In this document: in pieces, positions 34,444 to 43,743 of the stretch | How positions within the stretch are numbered: the first letter of the stretch is position 1 | Layout of the letters: every line of letters begins with the position of its first letter | Assembly (NCBI RefSeq): GCF_900117415.1 | Contig: NZ_FPEI01000006.1 | Coordinates: forward strand, 2,418,001-2,482,000 | Reading direction: 5' to 3' | Length of the DNA: 64,000 bases | Origin: Hyphomicrobium sp. CS1BSMeth3 | Lineage (GTDB): Bacteria; Pseudomonadota; Alphaproteobacteria; Rhizobiales; Hyphomicrobiaceae | Notes under the pieces: generated by a model | Told to the model about the DNA's origin: nothing | The model's input: the letters and a program-made list of their open reading frames with translations, nothing else | The model's database searches: none | Made by a program: the position numbers and the translations under genes

Positions 34444-34935
34444 ATGAAACCCCGCATCTATCTTGCCGGCCCGACGGTCTTCCTGGCCGATGCCGACGAC
34501 GCGGGTGCGCGCCTCGTGGCCTTGTGTGCGCAGTACGGCTGCGAAGGCCTCTACCCTCTCGACTTCGATCTGGATGGGCCGATGTCCTCCCGGACGATCC
34601 AGGCGGCGTGCCTGCGCGAGCTCAGATCGGCGGATGGCGTCGTCGCCGACCTCAGTCCCTTCCGGGGCCCGCACGCCGATGACGGCACGGCCTTCGAGCT
34701 GGGCTTTGCCCACGCCCTCGGCCTGCCCATCTGGGCCTACACCACCGATCCGCGCCCGCTCATCGAGCGCATTCCGGGCGCCCGCGCCGCAAGCGGCCAT
34801 CTGCGCGACGACAAGGGCCTCCTGATCGAAAACTTCGGCCGCGCCCACAATGCCATGCTGGCCGAGGCCATCCTGCATCTCGGAACGTCGCCTGAAGAGA
34901 GCATCCGGCTCGCGGCCGAAACACTTCGCCGGTGA
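34444..34935 (+). CDS. Nucleoside 2-deoxyribosyltransferase family protein
   Basis: The 163-residue protein has the family's N-terminal IYLAGPTVF, the DLSPFRGPHADDGTAFELGF segment with the acidic nucleophile in FELGFAHALG, and ENFGRAHNAML near the end. Members exchange the base of deoxyribonucleosides or hydrolyse nucleotides in the manner of DNPH1/RCL. It precedes the YcaO gene by 21 bp, so the pair is likely one transcript. Confidence 0.86.
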   Translation: MKPRIYLAGPTVFLADADDAGARLVALCAQYGCEGLYPLDFDLDGPMSSRTIQAACLRELRSADGVVADLSPFRGPHADDGTAFELGFAHALGLPIWAYTTDPRPLIERIPGARAASGHLRDDKGLLIENFGRAHNAMLAEAILHLGTSPEESIRLAAETLRR

Positions 34936-34956
34936 ACGCCCACTCGTGGTGGCCCC

Positions 34957-36207
34957 ATGCGGATTCTGGAGCTGAGAAAAGGCAGCGCAGAGGAGGCGGA
35001 GCTGCTCGAAGCCGCGGCCGCAGCGCATGGCGACTGGGTTCTGGCGGCCGCACCGGTCATGACGCGCCTGTGGCTCATGCGATCCGAATGGGCGCCCGGG
35101 CTGCGCTACATCGGTGGCCTCGCCGCGGCGCCCGATCTGGCGCACAAATCCGATCTGCCGCCGCTCAGTGTCGGCGGGGCGGGCCTGCGGCTCGAGGATG
35201 CGCTCGCGGCGTGCCTTGCCGAGGCGATCGAGCGGACCGCCCAGATCGAGCGTGACGGCGATATCGCTCTGACCGCCCCGCTCGGCTCGGTCAGCCTCCC
35301 CGACCAGATCGCGGGGCTCGTGGATCTCGTCATTGCCGGCGATCCCGCGAGGGCGGACGAGCCCATCGACTGGGTGCAGGCCCGCGATACGACGACGAGT
35401 GCCGAGATACTCGTTCCGGCGGACTGGTGCCTGCGTCGTCAGAAAGCAACCGTACTCGCCATACCCGGCGCGGCGCTCAGCACGGGTTGCGCCGCCGGCC
35501 CGACGGCCGAAGACGCATACACGCGCGGCCTCCTCGAACTCGTCGAACGCGATGCCGCGAGCCTTTGGTGGCTCGGCGGACAGCCGGCCGCCGCACTCCT
35601 CCCCGGCAGCATCGAGGCTGCCGCCACGGCGCGCCTCAGCGCCGAGCTCCGGCAAGGCGAGGACACCGGCCGGGCGACGCGCATCCTGGACATCAGCAGC
35701 GACCTCGCGATCCCGGTCATGGCGGCCGTTTCACAGAACAGCGGCGGGACCGGGCTTGCCATTGGCCTTGCCGCGCGCCAGTCGGCCGCGCGCGCGGCGA
35801 GTAGTGCTCTTGTCGAGCTTTGCCAAATGGAGCTCGCGCTCCAACTCGCACGGGGCAAGCGTGAGCAACTGGGGGATGCCGCGCTCACCGACGTGGACCG
35901 CCGGCATCTTGAACGCGCGGCCGTGTCTGCCGCGGATCTCGTGCCGCTCGCGCCGGCGGGTGCACCGCGGCGCCACGGCCCTCTCGCGGGCGGCGCCAAT
36001 CCGGCCTGTCAGCCCTCTGCCGCACTGACCGAGAACGACATCCACACCTGGTACGTCGATCTGACGCGCCCGGTAAGCAGCCTGCGGGTGGTCAAGGCGA
36101 TCACTCCGCGCCTGCAGCCAATGCCAGGCGATCTCGTCACGGCCAGACTCTCTGCCGTTCAGAAAGCGCGCGGGCATGGGCTCCCGCCGCCCGTCATGAT
36201 TATGTAG
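34957..36207 (+). CDS. Stand-alone YcaO-domain protein
   Basis: The 416-residue protein is an ATP-dependent YcaO enzyme: nucleotide/Mg motif E89-x2-E92-R93 in LAACLAEAIERTAQ, WVQARDTTTSAEILVPADW, TGCAAGPTAEDAYTRGLLELVERDA (E194, E197, R198) in pieces, and ALVELCQMELAL. YcaO proteins phosphorylate an amide carbonyl, making azolines, amidines, thioamides or acting on ribosomal S12. It ends with a proline-rich GLPPPVMIM, like cyclodehydratase YcaO proteins that end in Pro-rich tails. No E1-like partner, TfuA or precursor peptide is seen nearby. The neighbour upstream is a nucleoside deoxyribosyltransferase. Confidence 0.9.
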   Translation: MRILELRKGSAEEAELLEAAAAAHGDWVLAAAPVMTRLWLMRSEWAPGLRYIGGLAAAPDLAHKSDLPPLSVGGAGLRLEDALAACLAEAIERTAQIERDGDIALTAPLGSVSLPDQIAGLVDLVIAGDPARADEPIDWVQARDTTTSAEILVPADWCLRRQKATVLAIPGAALSTGCAAGPTAEDAYTRGLLELVERDAASLWWLGGQPAAALLPGSIEAAATARLSAELRQGEDTGRATRILDISSDLAIPVMAAVSQNSGGTGLAIGLAARQSAARAASSALVELCQMELALQLARGKREQLGDAALTDVDRRHLERAAVSAADLVPLAPAGAPRRHGPLAGGANPACQPSAALTENDIHTWYVDLTRPVSSLRVVKAITPRLQPMPGDLVTARLSAVQKARGHGLPPPVMIM

Positions 36208-36321
36208 CTCGACCTTACGGTAGCTTCTCTGGACGACGGGGGAGAACATCTCTAGCTTATCAGTGCAATGCACAATCAGCTTCAACAGCAGCCAATATAA
36301 TCTCCGAAGAGGGTCAGGGTC

Positions 36322-38451
36322 GTGGCGAGAAGCGCGCAAGAATCCGTGCCGCCATCCACGGCCAAGCTTGTCGCGCAGCTCATCGGCCCTCAGTACGTCC
36401 GCTATGACGGGCACTCCGTTCAGCTTTCCAATCGCAAGTCGCGCGCACTGCTCGCGTACCTCCTGCTGACGGACAAGGGGCGCGAGAAGCGGGAGCGTCT
36501 CGTCGGCCTCCTGTGGAGCGAGACCGATGACACGCGCGCACGCGCATCGCTGCGCCAGGCACTCTATGAGACGCGGACCGCGCTGGACACGGTCGGCTAT
36601 CCCGGCTTCGAGGCCGACAAGTTCGATGTCGGCTTGAGGGCCGCATCGTTCGAGGTCGATATCAGCGAGGTCCTCGATCGCGTGAAGGCGGGCGAGCCTC
36701 ATCACTTGCTGCTGGAGAACGAGCGCCTCACGGACCGGCTGCTCGATGGCTGCGATGCGATCGACCCGGCCTTCGACGTCTGGCTGACGGCCAAGCGCGA
36801 GGCGATCCGCCAGCGCATCGAGCGCGACCTCGAGACGGCGCTCAGGGAGCACGCACAGGAAAGCCACGCCGTCGAAGATCTATCACGCGCCATCCTCAAT
36901 CTGGATGCGACGCACGAGGAGGCGGCACGTGCGCTCATGAGCGCACGTCACGCCGCAGGCGACACGGCTGGTGCACTCGCGATCTACAAGAAGCTTTGGG
37001 ACCTGCTCGACGCGGACTATGACACCGAGCCATCGAAGGAGACCCAGGATCTGGTCGCCGCAATCAAGCTCGGCAAGCTTCCGATACCGAAGGTGTCCGC
37101 GCCTCCAGCAGCAGAGGCCAAACAGACGCCGCTCGCCTCCGTCGCAGGGGCGATCATGCCGCTCGCCGGCATTCCTGGAGAGAACGCTGGTCCGACCGCC
37201 GCAGAACGATGGTCCACGCGCTTCGTGCTCTCCGTCGCGCCATTCGAGATTGCCGGTGCGCGAGCCGAGCAGCTTCATCTGGTGCACGGCTTCCGTCGCG
37301 AGCTGCTCGCTTGCCTTACGCGCTTTCGTGAATGGCTCGTGCGCGATCTCGGTCCCGCCAGCGCTCAGCCGCTGGCGCCACTCGGCCCAGGCTCGGAGGA
37401 ATATACGATCGAGGCCAGTGCCGTGCAGGCGGGCGAGGCACTCCGCCTCGTTCTCACGCTCAAGGAGACTGCCACGGGCGTACTGCTGTGGAGCGAGCGG
37501 CTGCAGCTTTCAGCCGTGGAATGGATGAACGCGCAGCAGACGGTCATGCGTCGGCTGGCGGCGGCGCTCAAGGTCAACGTGTCGGCCGAGCGCATGTCGA
37601 CCATCTCGCCGAAGCCGGACGAAGGCCTCAAAGTCTTCGACACGTGGCTGCGTGGACAGGCCCTGATCCTGAGCTTCGACCCCAAGGACTGGCACCGCGC
37701 CGCCGAGCTTTTTCGCACGGCCATTCGCGAGGCTCCGGGCTTCGCGCCTGCCTATTCGAGCCTTGCCCAGCTACAGAATACGATTCATTTCGTGCACCCG
37801 GGCATATTCCGGAGCACCGAGCGCACGACGGACGCACTGAACTACGCGCGCGAGGCAGCACGCCTCGATCCCGTCGACTCGCGCGCTCATCTGGCACTCG
37901 GCTGGGCGCACGCATTTGCCAGCCAGCACGAGCAGGCAGCGGCGCACCACGAGCTCGCCCACGAGCTCAACGATAACGATCCCTGGACGAGCACGTCAGC
38001 CGGCCTCGGCTTCGCGTTCGGCGGTGACACCAACAAGGCCCATGTCTTTCTGAGCGATGCCGCGAGCCACATGGTCGACCCGATGCCCATCCATTGGCGC
38101 TACAGGACGATCGTCGAGCACATCAGCGGGAACTACGCAGCCTCCCTCGCCGCCGCCGAGCAGGCAACCAGCAGCGTCCCGAACGAGCTCGGCTGGAAGG
38201 TCTCGGCGCTCTATCATCTGGGCGAGACGGAGCAAGCCAGACAGGAGCTCAAACGCTTCTATGCCTTGATTGCACAGCGCTGGTGCGGCTCATCGCAGCC
38301 GACGGAAGAAACCATGGCGCGGTGGTTCCTTCATCTCTTCCCGATGCGTCGGAACGAGGATTGGGAGCACCTGCGGGAGGGACTGGCGGGCGCAGGTGCT
38401 CCCGTGACGGATCTCTCCCCGGCGATTGCACGCCCCACGGCGCACGCCTGA
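36322..38451 (+). CDS. SARP/BTAD transcriptional regulator with TolB-like and TPR domains
   Basis: The 709-residue protein starts with an OmpR-type winged helix (VRYDGHSVQLSNRKSRALLAY), then the BTAD helical domain (about 105-245, with DGCDAIDPAFDVWLTAKREA and AGDTAGALAIYKKLWDLL). A middle domain FVLSVAPFEIAG...LVHGFRRELLACL resembles the TolB-like/FlgO-like part of CadC- and adenylate-cyclase-linked regulators, and the C-terminal half is made of TPR repeats (FAPAYSSLAQLQ, ALGWAHAFASQHEQAAAHHE). The start is a GTG at 36322. It lies 114 bp after the YcaO gene and converges on the unknown gene/peroxidase operon. Confidence 0.85.
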   Translation: MARSAQESVPPSTAKLVAQLIGPQYVRYDGHSVQLSNRKSRALLAYLLLTDKGREKRERLVGLLWSETDDTRARASLRQALYETRTALDTVGYPGFEADKFDVGLRAASFEVDISEVLDRVKAGEPHHLLLENERLTDRLLDGCDAIDPAFDVWLTAKREAIRQRIERDLETALREHAQESHAVEDLSRAILNLDATHEEAARALMSARHAAGDTAGALAIYKKLWDLLDADYDTEPSKETQDLVAAIKLGKLPIPKVSAPPAAEAKQTPLASVAGAIMPLAGIPGENAGPTAAERWSTRFVLSVAPFEIAGARAEQLHLVHGFRRELLACLTRFREWLVRDLGPASAQPLAPLGPGSEEYTIEASAVQAGEALRLVLTLKETATGVLLWSERLQLSAVEWMNAQQTVMRRLAAALKVNVSAERMSTISPKPDEGLKVFDTWLRGQALILSFDPKDWHRAAELFRTAIREAPGFAPAYSSLAQLQNTIHFVHPGIFRSTERTTDALNYAREAARLDPVDSRAHLALGWAHAFASQHEQAAAHHELAHELNDNDPWTSTSAGLGFAFGGDTNKAHVFLSDAASHMVDPMPIHWRYRTIVEHISGNYAASLAAAEQATSSVPNELGWKVSALYHLGETEQARQELKRFYALIAQRWCGSSQPTEETMARWFLHLFPMRRNEDWEHLREGLAGAGAPVTDLSPAIARPTAHA

Positions 38452-38475
38452 AGTGATCCGGCCCGGTGTGGCGCC

Positions 38476-38892
38476 TCAAGCGCACATGCTGATCGTGTAG
38501 TCGCCGATGCGAAGGGCGTGGAAGCGGAGCTTGTCCTCCTCCGTATCGCCGATATTCGGCCGGCGTCCGAAAACCTGATTGTAGAAATCAGGGAGCTCGT
38601 AGGTCCGCTCGGCGTGCTTGAAGTCCTGCTCGTTGGCCTCGACGATTTCCTTCGGCGGCAGGCGGATCGTGATGCACGCCATGCTCGGCTGGACGAAGAC
38701 GATGGCCTTGAAGCCCTCGAGCTGGAGGCCGAGGTTCAGCTTGTTGTTGCAGAGATCCTCGAACTCCCCGAAGGAATGGGGCATGGGGATCGGCGGGTCG
38801 CCCGGCACGAGATAGTTCTTGCCGGTCGCCCATGACTTGACCAGCAATCCCCACCGCAGCTCGCTCAATGGAGGCACGATACGCTTCGGCAT
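38476..38892 (-). CDS. Unknown 138-residue protein paired with haem peroxidase
   Basis: I do not recognise a family. The protein reads VPPLSELRWGLLVKSWATGK, then SFGEFEDLCNNKLNLGLQLE, FVQPSMACITIRLP and LPDFYNQVFGRRPNIGDTEE, ending ISMCA. It has no signal peptide or membrane helix; three cysteines are present, one next to last. AGGAGA stands 5 nt before the ATG. It follows the peroxidase stop by 36 bp on the same strand, so co-transcription is very likely and a partner or substrate role is plausible (inference). Confidence 0.68.
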   Translation of the reverse strand: MPKRIVPPLSELRWGLLVKSWATGKNYLVPGDPPIPMPHSFGEFEDLCNNKLNLGLQLEGFKAIVFVQPSMACITIRLPPKEIVEANEQDFKHAERTYELPDFYNQVFGRRPNIGDTEEDKLRFHALRIGDYTISMCA

Positions 38893-38928
38893 GGTCGTCT
38901 CCTATCCTGCTCACGCTAAAATGACATC

Positions 38929-40719
38929 TCAGGCCGCAAATTTTCCCTTCGCGGCCAGGAATAGAATGACATCCTTCATCTCGCCGATCTCGCGGCGATC
39001 GGCACCGGCGCCCACAGCAACGTCGTCCAGCGCTGCAGGGTCATCGAGAAGCTCGCCGCCGCAATTGCGGAGTGCTTCGCTGAGCGTCGATGCATTCTCG
39101 AACTCGATTTTCTGATCAAGCGCCCCGAAGATCGTTTCGGCGACGATGATCGAACCGAGGGGCCCGAGCCGGGCCCCGCCACCGTCCCGCACCGGAGCGC
39201 CGTCCTTGATGGTATGCGCGGCCTCGAAAAGCACGAACAACGACAATGGAGGATCATTGGCAAGACGCCGTTTGTCAGTCTCCGACAATCGTCCTGTGCT
39301 GTCACTCTCGCCTAGCCAGCTCAAGAACGGCGCCCGCCAAAATTCATAGGTGCTGAAAAAATGGGCGAGTGAAGAATTCGGTAGTGCCTTGGCAAGCCGC
39401 TCGAACAAGCGCGGCACAGACCAGATGCCCGCGTGCGCGGCGCTCAAATGGTCCAGGAACGGAAGGCCCAGACCGGGCTCGGACGTGAACATGAGGTCCG
39501 AGAACATCACCCGGCCGTAGTCGGGCCCGATCCGCCGGCTGTAGTTGGGGGCCGTGCCTTGCTCGACTTCGAAGAACAAACGCCAGTCGATCAGCCAGTC
39601 CTGGGAGACCGGCAGCTCGAAGGGAAAACGGCGCGCCTGACGGAGCGCGAAATCCGTGAGTAGAGGCGCCTTGCTCGGATCATTGATCCGGTAGCTGTCG
39701 CGCACCATGGCATGGCCGAAGCGGAACGCACCGTGGGAGAACTCGAGCGGGATGCCTTCGCCCTTGTCCAGGCGCAACCCGTCGTTCGCATAGGCTGCAT
39801 AGACCTTCTCGTGCAGGATCCTGCGCAAGAGATCGTCGCGAACGATCTTCCGGTAGATCAACGTCACGGCGAGACGGGCGCACAGGAAGCGGCGCCAGGC
39901 GCGCTCGGCCTGAGACCAGCCCTGCGGATTGTGCGGCGGGCGATCCTGGAGCGTCTTGATCACCGTATTGTGGAGCAGATGGAACAGCACGACGAGCTGC
40001 GAGAGCAGGGCATGTGAATCATTGCGCTCGTCGCCAATCATCGTGTCGGTCGGATACGGCTTGGGGTTGTCGGTATCCTGCTCCTCGTCCTCGACGAGGA
40101 AGACCGGTTTGCCGTTGGCCAGTCCTGCCGTACCGGTGCCGCGACCGAGATCACGGTGCGGACAGAAGGTAGCTCCGGGCACCCGGGGCCGAGGCGGGCT
40201 GAGGCGCAGCCGCGTGCGCGGTACGAGCCCCCTGCTGAAATGGTGCTCGGTGTCGACCTCGTAGGGATCGGGCGTGAGCTCCGGCCCATCGCCGTAGATG
40301 GTGTCAAGGATCAGCGCATTGTCGCGGGCATTGTCGACCGCCGAACGCCCGATGATCGTCGATAGCGAGACCGTGCTCGCGACGAGGTCGTGCGCGACGA
40401 GCTGGAGGAGATACGTGTAGCCCGAGGGAATTGCCGGGTTCTCCCACGTCTTCAGTTCGCTGGCTTCTGCCGCGGGCGCGGGGAGCGTGTCCGACCAGAA
40501 GTGGTCCGGCGGCTCACTCCTCTGCCGGGTGAGCTTCTTCATCAGCTCCGTGAGGATGCGATCGCCGTCCGGCTCCTGCAGGAGACCGTCGCCGCTGAAA
40601 AGCACCGCTGAAGAGCCGAACAAATTGCGAAAGCCGCGCCGCGGATCGACCTTGGCTCCCGCCTTCCGGTCGACGATGTCCTTCAGAGCTCTGAGGCCAA
40701 GCGGGTTGAAGCCGTGCAT
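38929..40719 (-). CDS. Animal-type haem peroxidase family protein
   Basis: The 596-residue protein has the peroxidase-cyclooxygenase superfamily landmarks: distal His in LLQLVAHDL (His110-Asp111), GDERNDSHALLSQLVVLFHLLHN (228-250) in the place of the GDxRxNEH motif, and the proximal His in FSHGAFRFGHAMV (His335), plus LGPLGSIIVAETIFGAL near the end. No signal peptide is seen, so it is probably cytosolic. ATG 40719 is chosen with GAGGGA 5 nt upstream. Substrate may be a lipid, halide or small aromatic; the 138-residue gene follows in the operon. Confidence 0.86.
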   Translation of the reverse strand: MHGFNPLGLRALKDIVDRKAGAKVDPRRGFRNLFGSSAVLFSGDGLLQEPDGDRILTELMKKLTRQRSEPPDHFWSDTLPAPAAEASELKTWENPAIPSGYTYLLQLVAHDLVASTVSLSTIIGRSAVDNARDNALILDTIYGDGPELTPDPYEVDTEHHFSRGLVPRTRLRLSPPRPRVPGATFCPHRDLGRGTGTAGLANGKPVFLVEDEEQDTDNPKPYPTDTMIGDERNDSHALLSQLVVLFHLLHNTVIKTLQDRPPHNPQGWSQAERAWRRFLCARLAVTLIYRKIVRDDLLRRILHEKVYAAYANDGLRLDKGEGIPLEFSHGAFRFGHAMVRDSYRINDPSKAPLLTDFALRQARRFPFELPVSQDWLIDWRLFFEVEQGTAPNYSRRIGPDYGRVMFSDLMFTSEPGLGLPFLDHLSAAHAGIWSVPRLFERLAKALPNSSLAHFFSTYEFWRAPFLSWLGESDSTGRLSETDKRRLANDPPLSLFVLFEAAHTIKDGAPVRDGGGARLGPLGSIIVAETIFGALDQKIEFENASTLSEALRNCGGELLDDPAALDDVAVGAGADRREIGEMKDVILFLAAKGKFAA

Positions 40720-40920
40720 CTTCGTCCCTCTTCGCAATCCGGCGCCGTCTTCGCGATGGCTGCGGGGCCAAATGTACGCCCGGCCCCGTCAAGCGAGCGT
40801 CAATTGGCCGGCGCCCCCAATTGGCGGCAACAGAACGGTGACTTGACGGGCGTCGCCTACGGCTTCTTCGCGGCTGGATGACCCATCCGACCATGCGTTC
40901 CCGGCCCGAAGGAGACACCC

Positions 40921-41235
40921 ATGAACGACGCCCCACGCCACAATGGATTTTCTCTCGCGAAAATTCCGCGTCCGCACTGGTCAAATCTCTACCTCTGGTG
41001 GCTGATATGGCGCGCGGCACGCGCAGCCGAACACGCCTACGAGAGGGCCCGCGCCGATGGTCTGCCGCGTGATGTGGCCGCGAGCAGCGCATTCAAGGCT
41101 CTGAACACCGACGATCCGTTGGCAGATCCGGAGCAAGCAACCGCCGCTCAGCCGGCTCCTCTCGACGCCGCTCTCCCACCCGAGCGCGCATCGGCACCGC
41201 TCGATGCCGTCGACAGACCGATAGCAACGGCGTGA
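40921..41235 (+). CDS. Small hypothetical protein
   Basis: A 104-residue protein with an N-terminal aromatic amphipathic stretch (HWSNLYLWWLIWRAARAAEHAY), a helix ending KALNTDDPLAD and an Ala/Pro-rich tail. AAGGAGA lies 8 nt before the ATG, supporting expression. No family recognised; peripheral membrane attachment through the Trp-rich segment is possible. Confidence 0.6.
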   Translation: MNDAPRHNGFSLAKIPRPHWSNLYLWWLIWRAARAAEHAYERARADGLPRDVAASSAFKALNTDDPLADPEQATAAQPAPLDAALPPERASAPLDAVDRPIATA

Positions 41236-41322
41236 TGTCCCCTGGAACTCGGGGGCGGTGATCCCCATTCAGGTGGAAGCGGGGCCGCGCCGGCCCTCGC
41301 CAACGCCAAGGAGACCGAACCC

Positions 41323-41751
41323 ATGAAAATCAATCGGAAGGGCAGCGCGAGCTGGAGCGGTGGCCTCAAGGACGGCAAAGGATCGATCAGCACCGAGAGC
41401 GGCGCGCTGGCCAATCATCCGTACGGCTTCGCGATGCGCTTCGAGGGTGTGAAGGGCACCAACCCCGAGGAGTTGATCGGCGCCGCTCATGCGGGCTGCT
41501 TCACGATGGCGCTCTCCAACATCCTCGGAAAGGCGAACCTGACCGCCACGAAGATGGACACCACGGCCACCGTAACCCTCGAGCAGAAGGACGGCGGCTT
41601 CGCCATCACCGCGATCCACCTCGAGCTCAAGGCCCAGGTCCCGGGCACCGACCAGAAGCAGTTCGCGGAGCTTGCCAAGGCTGCCAAGGAAAACTGCCCG
41701 GTCTCCAAGCTGATGAAGGCCGAGATCACGCTCGACGCCAAGCTCGTCTAG
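41323..41751 (+). CDS. OsmC-family peroxiredoxin
   Basis: The 142-residue protein has NPEELIGAAHAGCFTMALS with the peroxidatic Cys59 and a resolving Cys125 in KENCPVSKL, as in the OsmC/Ohr thiol peroxidases that reduce organic hydroperoxides. Length and the N-terminal RKGSASWSG are those of the OsmC subgroup. It is a single-gene unit on the plus strand, near a haem peroxidase. Confidence 0.92.
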   Translation: MKINRKGSASWSGGLKDGKGSISTESGALANHPYGFAMRFEGVKGTNPEELIGAAHAGCFTMALSNILGKANLTATKMDTTATVTLEQKDGGFAITAIHLELKAQVPGTDQKQFAELAKAAKENCPVSKLMKAEITLDAKLV

Positions 41752-41839
41752 ATCCCCAATGCCAGGGCGCCTTCTCCCCGCTTGAGCCCCATGGCGGGCC
41801 AGCGTAGGAAGGGCCCTGATCATCGACGGGGAGCACACC

Positions 41840-42610
41840 ATGAGCCGCCTCAAGGGCAAGGTCGCTTTCATCACCGGTGGCGGCGGCGGCATCGGTCGCG
41901 CAACGGCCGAGCGCTTCGCCGAAGAAGGCGCGAAGGTGGTTATTGCGGACATCGACGGCGCCGCGGGTGAGGCATCCGCCGCCTCTGCGCGTGAGCGCGC
42001 CGCCAATCGGGGCGGCGACGCGTATTTCATACGCTGCGACATTACCGAGCGGTCGAGCGTCGAAGCCGCCATGGCCGAGACGGTCGCCCGTTTCGGCAAG
42101 CTCGACATCCTGCACAACAATGCCGGCGGCGCTCAGCCAGCCGACGGCCCGGTGACCGAAGCGCCGGACGAAGAATTCTGGCGCGCCATCAAGCTCGATC
42201 TCTACGGCACGTTCCTATGCTCGAAGATCGGCATTCCACACATCATCAAGGCGGGGGGCGGCTCGATCATCAACATGTCGTCGATCGTCGCGCTCATGGC
42301 CCTGCCCGGGCGCGATTGCTACACCATGGCCAAGGGTGGCATCTCCGCCCTCACGCGCTCGATGGCCGTTGAGTACGCCGCGCACAAGATCCGGGTGAAT
42401 GCGATCGCCCCGTCCGTGACGCTCACCGACCGCGTGAAGAAAATGCTCGACGGCAGCGGCAACGCCACCGAGCGCATCGCCGCATCGCACCTCCTCGGCC
42501 TCGGCCAGCCGATCCACATCGCCAACCTGGCCGTCTATCTCGCCTCCGACGAGGCGGCGATAACGACCGGCCAGGTCATCCCCGTCGATAGCGGCGCGAC
42601 CATCTGGTAG
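41840..42610 (+). CDS. SDR family oxidoreductase
   Basis: Classical short-chain dehydrogenase of 256 residues with TGGGGGIGRATAERFAEEGA (12 onward), NNAGG, the serine in INMSSIVALMAL, and the catalytic YTMAK pair. The Asp in IADIDG after strand 2 points to NAD(H) preference. The C-terminal GQVIPVDSGATIW is typical. Substrate unknown. It converges on the FAD oxidase gene with 11 bp between stops. Confidence 0.9.
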   Translation: MSRLKGKVAFITGGGGGIGRATAERFAEEGAKVVIADIDGAAGEASAASARERAANRGGDAYFIRCDITERSSVEAAMAETVARFGKLDILHNNAGGAQPADGPVTEAPDEEFWRAIKLDLYGTFLCSKIGIPHIIKAGGGSIINMSSIVALMALPGRDCYTMAKGGISALTRSMAVEYAAHKIRVNAIAPSVTLTDRVKKMLDGSGNATERIAASHLLGLGQPIHIANLAVYLASDEAAITTGQVIPVDSGATIW

Positions 42611-42621
42611 CGCGCGATCCC

Positions 42622-43728
42622 TCAACCCGCGCCGATCGCATAGGCATCGAGCGCGAGCTCCGTCGGCTTGCCGAGCGTCAGCCTCGCAAGCTCGGCGCCG
42701 CTGAACGGCCCCATGGTGAGACCGCTCGGCCCGAGCCCATTGCCGATGATCAGATTGTCGATGCCCGGCGCTTTGCCGAGCTTCGGGCGAGTGTCATCGG
42801 CGAGCGGCCTGAAGCCGATGCGGATCTCGTGCAACGTCCACGCGGCGAGCCCCGGCGCGATCGTAAGCCCCGCATTCAGCACTTCTGCGACGCCCGCGGC
42901 CGTCAAACGATAGTCAAAGCCCGAGCCCGTTTCCCGCGAGGCGCCGATGACGACCCGCGAGTCCTCGAAGGCCAGCAGGTAGTAGCTGTTGAGCGGCTGC
43001 AGGATCGACCAGTGCGCCGTCTCTGTTCCAGGCAGACGCAGGTGGACGATCTGGCCGCGTTGCGGCGCCACCGCTAATCGCACACCGGCAGGCTCCAGGA
43101 ACTTCGGCGCCCACGCACCCGCCGTCGCAACAACGGCATCGGCCTCGATCAGCTCGCCATTGACGCGCACGCCCGCCGCGCGGCCACCACGCATCACAAG
43201 CTCCGCCGAGCCGTTCACCAGTCGGGCACCGCGCTTCGCGGCCGCCCGCTGCATGGCAGCCGCGATCCGCCGACCATCGACGCGCGCACCGCCCGACACG
43301 AACAATCCCGGCTGATCCTCGCGCAAAGGCGGAAACGCGCGCCGCGCATCGGCTGGCGCAAGGCGCTCGATGCTGCCGGCCTCGGGCGCATCGACCGCGC
43401 GGGCTCGCGCACGCCTCTCCGCGGCATCGAGCTCGGCAGGATCAGAGGCCACGTAGAGCCCGCCGACCTTGGCATAGCCGAGATCGAACTCACCATCCTC
43501 GGCGAGCATCTGGACGAGACGCGGATAGTACCGCGCGCCGTGCGCGAGCAGCGCATAGTAGTCCTCATCGACCGTCGGCGAGCCCCAGGGAGAGACAATG
43601 CCCGCGCCCGCCGCCGTCGCGCGCCCCTCATCGACGCGATCGACCATCGTAACGGCGCATCCCGCCCGCACGAGACTATAAGCCGCGCTCGCGCCGAGAA
43701 TGCCGGCGCCGACGACAATCACTTTCAT
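42622..43728 (-). CDS. FAD-dependent oxidoreductase, DAO/DadA type
   Basis: The 368-residue flavoprotein starts with the FAD dinucleotide fold VVGAGILGASAAYSL and MVDRVDEGRATAAGAGIVSP, and has the later FAD segment VATAGAWAPKFL and a C-terminal IIGNGLGPSGLTMGP. The DAO family oxidises amino acids or related amines to imino products. Fifteen bases separate it from the SDR-like gene upstream, so they share an operon. Confidence 0.9.
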   Translation of the reverse strand: MKVIVVGAGILGASAAYSLVRAGCAVTMVDRVDEGRATAAGAGIVSPWGSPTVDEDYYALLAHGARYYPRLVQMLAEDGEFDLGYAKVGGLYVASDPAELDAAERRARARAVDAPEAGSIERLAPADARRAFPPLREDQPGLFVSGGARVDGRRIAAAMQRAAAKRGARLVNGSAELVMRGGRAAGVRVNGELIEADAVVATAGAWAPKFLEPAGVRLAVAPQRGQIVHLRLPGTETAHWSILQPLNSYYLLAFEDSRVVIGASRETGSGFDYRLTAAGVAEVLNAGLTIAPGLAAWTLHEIRIGFRPLADDTRPKLGKAPGIDNLIIGNGLGPSGLTMGPFSGAELARLTLGKPTELALDAYAIGAG

Positions 43729-43743
43729 GAGGCTGCTCCCTGC

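Noticed and set aside
36208-36321. RiPP precursor peptide after the YcaO gene
   Set aside because: The 114-bp gap and other gaps of the region hold no small frame with a ribosome site and a Cys/Ser/Thr-rich core.
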